Below are positions 5,581 through 9,911 of a DNA stretch of 9,911 nucleotides, piece after piece. Below the pieces are notes generated by a model. The model saw only the letters and a program-made list of their open reading frames with translations. It searched no databases and was not told where the DNA came from. How positions within the stretch are numbered: the first letter of the stretch is position 1; every line of letters begins with the position of its first letter. The stretch covers positions 1-9,911 of the forward strand of contig CALAYS010000242.1 of NCBI GenBank assembly GCA_937895515.1, in the 5' to 3' direction. Both the position numbers and the translations under genes were made by a program. This DNA is from an uncultured bacterium. GTDB lineage: Bacteria > Patescibacteriota > Minisyncoccia > Phycocordibacterales > UBA9973.

Positions 5581-7551
5581 ATGTATAAAATGCCAACAAC
5601 TAAAAATTTAAACGAAGAATTGGTTTTCATCCTAGAGAGACAATCATCGGTTCTTGAATCATCAAAGACCGATAACAATGATTATGTCTTAGAAGGTACT
5701 GCTGCTGTTTTCGGTAAAGAGAACAACAACAATAGAATTTACGAAGAAGCCGAATACCTTCCACACTTAAACTATCTTAATGAGAAAATAGCTCAGAGAA
5801 GATTAGTTGGCGAATTAGATCACCCTGAAAAGTTTGATGTTTCGCTTAAGAATATTTCTCATATAATAGAAAAGCTTGATTATGATAAAGGTGGGAGAGA
5901 GATCAAAATCAAAGTTAGACTTTTAGATACTCCTATGGGACAGATAGCTAAAAATCTTGTTGATGCTGGAGTTCCTCTTTCAATTTCTTCTAGAGCTGCT
6001 GGTTCTGTTGGTAACGATAAGAAAGTTCAAATTAAAAAAATATTCACTTACGATCTAGTTGCAGATCCTGGATTTCAGGATGCCCAATTAGAAAGAGTAT
6101 ACGAAAGCGCTGGTTATCATTTTGATGATTTCTTCGAAATGAGAAATAAAAGTGTTACCAACGATCTTCTATGTGTAAATGAATCATTAGGTCTAAAAAA
6201 TGATTCAGATGTGAAGATATATAAAGTTGAAAATAACGAAGAATTTAACAACCTCGTATCAAAATCAGATAAAAATAAGACGATCCTCATGGAGAATAAT
6301 GAATTTGTGACTGCAGAAGAATTAAATCAATATTCCGTTTTCTTGAAAAAAGAAATGGAATCTATGAATTCTAAAATTGCAGAAATTAAAGAACAAAAGC
6401 AAGTATTAACAGAATCTAGCTTTGAAGATAAAAATTCAAACCTTGAAGAAAGAGTTGCTAAACTAGAAAAATACTCAGAGTATTTAGCTGAGAATTTAGA
6501 CAATGCTATTAAATATGGTGAATACTTAGCTGAAAACTTAGACGAAAGTATAAACTATAGTAAATATCTTGCTGAGAATTTAGATAAAAATATTTCTTAT
6601 TCTAAGTATCTAGCTGAAAATGTAGATAAAGGAATTTCTTATTCTGAATATGTTGCTGAGTCTGCAGACAAAGGAATAGAATATACAAAATATCTTGCTG
6701 AGAAGCTTGATCAGAATATTCAATACTCTGAATATCTAGCAGAAAACTTAGATAAAGGAATTTCTTATTCTGAATATCTTGGTGAGAACTTAGATAAGGG
6801 AATAGCTTACTCTGAATATCTTGCGGAAAAATTAAATGATGGTATAGAATATTCAGAATACCTTGCAGAAGGTCTTAATAAGAATATACAATATTCGGAT
6901 TACTTAGCAGAAAATGTTAATAAAGGTTTAGATTATTCTGATTACTTAGCAGAAAAATTAAAAAAATCAATCTCTTACACAGAATATATAGCTGAAACAG
7001 TTAACACAACTAAACACAAAGCTACAGATTCATTAAGAGAAAATGTAGATCTTTCAGCTTCAGCTGGATTAAACGAATCAGGATTCGCTGGAGATTATAC
7101 AGATCTTACAACAAGTATAGATAGTTTGATAGAATCAGTTAAAACACAAAAAACTGAATCAAATATAAACGAAGCTTCTGCGTCAATGAAGCAAACAGCC
7201 AACACACAAAAGGCAGATGAAGTTCTTAACGAAAACGAGAACAAAAACAAAACAGGTCTTAATTTTATTGATACAATGCCTGAAGAATACACTCAAGTTT
7301 GGGAATCACTTAGCGAGGGACACAAGCAATCTATTATTGCTCAGAGTAACTTCTATAGATTAGATACACCTTACCAAGTGAAAAACTTCTGGTCAACACG
7401 TCAACTAGGAGCTGCTACTGTTGGAGTTCAAAAATTAGATGAGAGCGAGAATATCGCAATGCCTAATGCACAAACGCAATCACAAGGATATTCTAACGAA
7501 TATATGAATGCTATTGCTTCTGCATTAGAGAAAAAATTTCAAACAAGATAA
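5581..7551 (+). CDS. 21: Fused prohead protease and scaffold protein (T4 gp21-gp22-like)
   Basis: Residues about 34-175 form a T4 gp21-type prohead protease: GELDHPE with the likely catalytic H81, LSISSRA (133-139) with the likely nucleophile Ser at 136 or 137, and YDLVADP (157-163) with a probable acidic partner. Residues about 245-480 are helical and include 13 tandem 14-residue repeats (298-479). A flexible region follows with sites GLNE (E500), NINE (E531) and VLNE (E551). A C-terminal part (about 560-656) contains VWESLSEGHKQ and FYRLDTPYQVKNFWSTR and ends in a helix that could bind the capsid protein. T4 encodes protease and scaffold separately; here one chain carries both, and the 17-base gap leads into the capsid gene. 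The protein should organise prohead assembly and then digest itself and its partners. An ATG at 5590 is an alternative start. An NLNE site (E12) lies at the N-terminus. Confidence 0.93.
   Translation: MYKMPTTKNLNEELVFILERQSSVLESSKTDNNDYVLEGTAAVFGKENNNNRIYEEAEYLPHLNYLNEKIAQRRLVGELDHPEKFDVSLKNISHIIEKLDYDKGGREIKIKVRLLDTPMGQIAKNLVDAGVPLSISSRAAGSVGNDKKVQIKKIFTYDLVADPGFQDAQLERVYESAGYHFDDFFEMRNKSVTNDLLCVNESLGLKNDSDVKIYKVENNEEFNNLVSKSDKNKTILMENNEFVTAEELNQYSVFLKKEMESMNSKIAEIKEQKQVLTESSFEDKNSNLEERVAKLEKYSEYLAENLDNAIKYGEYLAENLDESINYSKYLAENLDKNISYSKYLAENVDKGISYSEYVAESADKGIEYTKYLAEKLDQNIQYSEYLAENLDKGISYSEYLGENLDKGIAYSEYLAEKLNDGIEYSEYLAEGLNKNIQYSDYLAENVNKGLDYSDYLAEKLKKSISYTEYIAETVNTTKHKATDSLRENVDLSASAGLNESGFAGDYTDLTTSIDSLIESVKTQKTESNINEASASMKQTANTQKADEVLNENENKNKTGLNFIDTMPEEYTQVWESLSEGHKQSIIAQSNFYRLDTPYQVKNFWSTRQLGAATVGVQKLDESENIAMPNAQTQSQGYSNEYMNAIASALEKKFQTR
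6472..7017 (+). repeat. 13 tandem 42-base (14-residue) repeats in the scaffold region
   Basis: Thirteen in-frame units, each 42 bases, have the consensus YSEYLAENLDKGIS. Y starts every unit and the tetrapeptide Y-[LVI]-[AG]-E recurs at positions 4-7. Most units differ at synonymous third positions, so the protein pattern is kept while the DNA has diverged. One pair is closer: 29 identical bases at 6623-6651 and 6749-6777, exactly three units (126 bases) apart, which suggests a later block duplication. On a helical wheel positions 1, 4, 5, 9 and 13 fall on one face, so the repeats probably form a long amphipathic helix. Confidence 0.95.
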
Positions 7552-7568
7552 AAAAAAGTAAATAAATC

Positions 7569-9299
7569 ATGAAATTGATTAACGAACAAGAAATCTACGA
7601 TGCATGGTCACCGCTTATTGAAAGTAAAGCTGGTATCACAGATGAAGGAAAAAAAGGGTGGTTAACTAAATATTGCCACTATCACTCATTAAACGAGTCT
7701 GCTGGAGCTTATAACTCTTTAGGTGTTGTTAATGGTATGGGTAACGTTGCGCCTCCTGCTTATCCAGGAATGAATATGGGTGGTACATCATTATCTACTC
7801 AAGCTAATGCTGGTTTCTATAACACACAATGGCAAGGATCTGGAGATAAATTCCCATCATTATTGCCTTTAGCAATTCAAGTTGCTGCAAAAACTATCGG
7901 TTTTGATATCGTTCCAGTTATCCCTATGTCAGGTCCTACTGGTATCTTATCTTACTTAGATTACGTTTATGCTGGTGGTAAACTTGGTGCTGGTGCTGCT
8001 ACAACAGCTGCTGATCAGTTAGCTACTGCTCCAACAATGATTAAATTCCCAGTTTATACCGGATCTGGTGCTACAGGTGCTACAGGTGCTACTGCAGCTT
8101 CATTCCCAACTGTTGGTGCTACTGGTAATATTGGAACATTAAACTTAACATTCGTAGGTCTTTCTAGAATTGATGGTTTCCCAATCTTCCAAGTAACTGG
8201 TATGGCTGCTGGATCAAACATCAATAACTATATCAACGGTACTCCAACTGCACTTACAAACTTTGGTATTGTTGGTCCTGCTTTATCAACTGGAGCTTCT
8301 TACTCACCAAACGGTTATGCTGCTCAATTAGTTAAAGCTTTAGAAGATCATATCCAAGGATTCTCTGGTGCTGGTTTCGCTAATGATCAAGCTTGGCAAG
8401 GTCCTTATGTTGATGGTACTAAAACTTACAACCCAATGTTAAGAGGTGTTGGTGAGTCTACATACTTCAACTCAATGGGTCTTTCAACTTTCACTAAATT
8501 CGTTGAAGCTGAGACATTCCAAGTAGCTGCTTCTGTTACAACAGAGCAAATACAAGATCTTAACAAACAATTCGGTATCGACGTTATCTCAATGATCGAG
8601 AACGCATTGGTTAATGAAGTATCTCAAGCTATTAACAAACACATCTTAGCAAGAGCATTCGCTTTAGGTTGGTCTAACCACGTTCAATTCAACTCTGTTG
8701 AACAACAAAACTTAAACTTAAACCTTATTATAAACGGTGGTGCTAGTACAACTGCTGCTTATATTAATAAAGTAGACGCTAACGTTACTATGCCAATCCC
8801 TGCTGGTCCTGCTTCAGGTGGATATGAGAACTTATCAACTCTTCAAAGAAGATTATTCTCTAGAATCCTTGCAGCTGCAAACGTAGTAGCTAATAGAGGT
8901 AGAAGAGGTCCTGCTAACTTCATCGTTACTAACGCTGCAGTAGCAAGTGCACTTCAAGATATTTCTCAGTTCACTTTCGCACCGTTCTCTAACACATTAA
9001 CTCAAAATAACGGTACTTTATACCCTGTAGGTTCTCTTGCTGGTATGACAGTATATGTAGATCAAAACATGAACTACAACGATACGAGAGTATTAATTGG
9101 AAGAAAAGGTGGTGATGACGAACCAGGATTAAAATTCATGCCTTACATGATGGCAGAGTCTATTCAGACAATCTCTGAAGGTACAATGTCACCTAAGATC
9201 GCAGTTAAATCTAGATATGCATTAGTAGAAGCTGGTTTCTTACCTGAAACTATGTACTTAACATTCTATGTTAACGTACCTGCTGGTGGTTTAGCATAA
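7569..9299 (+). CDS. 23: Major capsid protein, T4 gp23-like
   Basis: The 576-residue protein aligns by eye with T4 gp23 along its length. The N-terminal EIYDAWSPLIE matches the LLNKWKPLLE region. AAKTIGFDIVPVIPMSGPTG (106-125) matches the IPNLIAFD...PMNSPTG block. TYFNSMGLSTFTKFVEAET and DLNKQFGIDV match the central region, and RRGPANFIVTN plus the final KSRYALVEAG match the C-terminal part. It forms the hexameric shell of the head. Residues 1-43 end in SLNE before SAGAY, the equivalent place to the T4 propeptide cut LTE before AEIGG, so the mature chain probably starts at S44. It lies 17 bases after the protease-scaffold and has an A-rich leader without a Shine-Dalgarno site. Asn, Phe and Ile codons end in C far more often than in the upstream genes, as expected for a very highly expressed protein. 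A strong terminator follows. Confidence 0.97.
   Translation: MKLINEQEIYDAWSPLIESKAGITDEGKKGWLTKYCHYHSLNESAGAYNSLGVVNGMGNVAPPAYPGMNMGGTSLSTQANAGFYNTQWQGSGDKFPSLLPLAIQVAAKTIGFDIVPVIPMSGPTGILSYLDYVYAGGKLGAGAATTAADQLATAPTMIKFPVYTGSGATGATGATAASFPTVGATGNIGTLNLTFVGLSRIDGFPIFQVTGMAAGSNINNYINGTPTALTNFGIVGPALSTGASYSPNGYAAQLVKALEDHIQGFSGAGFANDQAWQGPYVDGTKTYNPMLRGVGESTYFNSMGLSTFTKFVEAETFQVAASVTTEQIQDLNKQFGIDVISMIENALVNEVSQAINKHILARAFALGWSNHVQFNSVEQQNLNLNLIINGGASTTAAYINKVDANVTMPIPAGPASGGYENLSTLQRRLFSRILAAANVVANRGRRGPANFIVTNAAVASALQDISQFTFAPFSNTLTQNNGTLYPVGSLAGMTVYVDQNMNYNDTRVLIGRKGGDDEPGLKFMPYMMAESIQTISEGTMSPKIAVKSRYALVEAGFLPETMYLTFYVNVPAGGLA
8067..8093 (+). repeat. Three tandem 9-base units coding Gly-Ala-Thr in the capsid protein
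   Basis: GGTGCTACA, GGTGCTACA and GGTGCTACT run in frame and encode three Gly-Ala-Thr triplets (residues 167-175). They sit in a Gly/Ala/Thr-rich stretch (about 135-190) just after the conserved SGPTG block, where gp23-type proteins vary in length. This is probably a surface loop. Confidence 0.85.
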
Positions 9300-9320
9300 T
9301 CTTAGATTAGCAAATATACC

Positions 9321-9352
9321 AAAAAGTCCCAGTAATTACTGGGACTTTTTTT
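9321..9352 (+). terminator. Rho-independent terminator after the capsid gene
   Basis: AAAAAGTCCCAGTAA (9321-9335) is followed directly by its exact reverse complement (9336-9350), and Ts run over 9346-9352. It would fold as GTCCCAGT/ACTGGGAC with an AATT loop, flanked by A- and T-runs. The symmetry means it could also work on the other strand. It lies 21 bases after the capsid stop. Confidence 0.95.
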
Positions 9353-9374
9353 GTGGGTTGAGCTTAAATAAAAA

Positions 9375-9388
9375 ATCACATCTGTGAT
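9375..9388 (+). promoter_or_regulatory. Operator-like palindrome
   Basis: ATCACA and TGTGAT form a 6-base inverted repeat with a 2-base spacer between the capsid terminator and the next gene. It overlaps the start of the GATATATAGA box. Its place suggests a protein binding site or a small hairpin, but a repeat this short may arise by chance in AT-rich DNA. Confidence 0.22.
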
Positions 9389-9395
9389 ATATAGA
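9386..9395 (+). promoter_or_regulatory. Promoter-like GATATATAGA box for the gene after the capsid gene
   Basis: The ten bases are identical to those at 1893-1902. They sit downstream of a strong terminator and 20 bases before the ATG at 9416, where a new promoter is needed. If it is a -10-type element, transcription would start near 9400, which argues for ATG 9416 over the in-frame ATG at 9395 that overlaps the box. Confidence 0.35.
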
Positions 9396-9415
9396 TGATA
9401 AAAATAAATCAATTT

Positions 9416-9911
9416 ATGAAAAGTATTCCATCTTTTGAGGATTTTGAACAATATGAAGGCTTGATAGAGAATCTTGACCCATCATTTCTTAAAGAATTAA
9501 GATCAATCGAAATCCCAGAAATAATATCTCCTATAAACGAAGGAAGAATAGCTAATTTTTTAACAAATAAACTCTCTAAATTCCTTCTTGGATCATTTTC
9601 TGGTGTCGGTATGATAGACGAAGCAGTAAGAATAGTTCTTTCATTGGAACTTGATCTTATACAGAAAGCTAGCGATTTAAGAAAAACCATAGCTAAATGT
9701 GATGAACAAATAGATCAATTAGCAAAGGAAGGTAATAAAGAAAAAATCGATGCAATAGCTAAGGAGAGAGAAGCTAAAACTAATGAGTTTGATGCATACG
9801 AGAAAGCACAGAATCTTAAGCTTAAAAAAGCAAGGGATGTTGCAAAGCAAATAGTTAATGGAAATTCTAGAAGAAAGGAATATCTGGAATCGTGTTATGC
9901 AGAGAATGAAA
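9416..9911 (+). CDS. Helical head-module protein of unknown function, 3' truncated by the window end
   Basis: The frame from ATG 9416 is open for 165 codons to the end of the window and has no stop. The N-terminus MKSIPSFEDFEQYEGLIE is like the short capsid-targeting peptides of T4 internal proteins (MKTYQEFIAE in T4) and includes an L-I-E. A second candidate protease site, SPINE, ends at E42 and is followed by GRIANFL. Residues about 45-70 are mildly hydrophobic (SKFLLGSFSGVGM). Residues about 70-145 are rich in Lys, Glu, Ala and Leu and are probably a coiled coil. I cannot name the family. An in-frame ATG at 9395 would add seven residues, but it overlaps the promoter-like box. Its place after the capsid gene, with its own terminator-promoter junction, suggests a late head protein that may be trimmed in the prohead. 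Confidence 0.82.
   Translation, partial: MKSIPSFEDFEQYEGLIENLDPSFLKELRSIEIPEIISPINEGRIANFLTNKLSKFLLGSFSGVGMIDEAVRIVLSLELDLIQKASDLRKTIAKCDEQIDQLAKEGNKEKIDAIAKEREAKTNEFDAYEKAQNLKLKKARDVAKQIVNGNSRRKEYLESCYAENE

Noticed and set aside
5072..5599. 175-codon open frame on the minus strand
   Set aside because: It is a shadow of the Asp/Glu/Asn-rich C-terminal region of the 926-residue protein; its translation is dominated by Ile, Phe and Ser with no domain.
6472..7017. Regular 42-base repeats considered as a CRISPR array
   Set aside because: The units are contiguous, in frame, coding, and have no unique spacers; the protein pattern is conserved while third codon positions vary.
9409..9690. 93-codon open frame on the minus strand
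   Set aside because: It lies opposite the truncated plus-strand gene starting at 9416, whose frame is open to the window end and has the codon use and motifs of its neighbours.

Overview
The window is a piece of a tailed-phage genome of the T4-like (Straboviridae-related, gp23-capsid) type, most likely from a metagenomic or virome Illumina assembly. The clearest anchors are a T4 gp23-type major capsid protein and, just upstream, a T4 gp21-type prohead protease. All genes lie on the plus strand, gaps are short, the DNA is AT-rich, and most genes lack a Shine-Dalgarno sequence and instead have A/T-rich leaders. The missing Shine-Dalgarno sites and low GC suggest a Bacteroidota (for example flavobacterial) host; this is inference only. 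The first 39 bases are not biological: they are an Illumina TruSeq read-2/index adapter left on the contig end.

Layout. Bases 40-162 hold the tail of a gene cut off by the adapter. Bases 209-1114 encode a protein resembling UV-damage endonuclease UvdE, in which most expected metal-ligand positions appear replaced. Bases 1162-1860 encode a stand-alone DEDDy 3'-5' exonuclease related to the PolB proofreading domain. A strong terminator (1880-1916) closes this repair-like pair. It carries a promoter-like GATATATAGA box in its loop, and the next gene starts (GTG) on the base after its T-run.

The head module follows. A nucleotidyltransferase-fold protein (1917-2732) has a T4 internal-protein-like N-terminus. 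An unrecognised 926-residue multidomain protein (2741-5521) has a Gly/Ala/Lys-rich hydrophobic centre and acidic linkers. A fused protease-scaffold (5581-7551) has a scaffold part containing 13 tandem 14-residue repeats. The major capsid protein (7569-9299) is followed by a perfect-palindrome terminator (9321-9352), then a truncated helical protein (9416 to the window end).

How the genes may work together. T4 gp21 cuts after Glu in (Leu/Ile)-x-Glu. Here [LI]-N-E occurs 12 times in the four head-module proteins from 2741 onward and never in the two repair-like proteins or the nucleotidyltransferase. In the scaffold each 14-residue repeat carries a Y-L-A-E-type tetrapeptide, so the scaffold could be cut into 14-residue peptides at maturation. 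Candidate sites near the N-termini of the nucleotidyltransferase, the 926-residue protein, the capsid protein and the last protein fit a model in which several gene products enter the prohead and are trimmed there. No portal gene or T4 gp67/gp68-like core gene is visible in the window.
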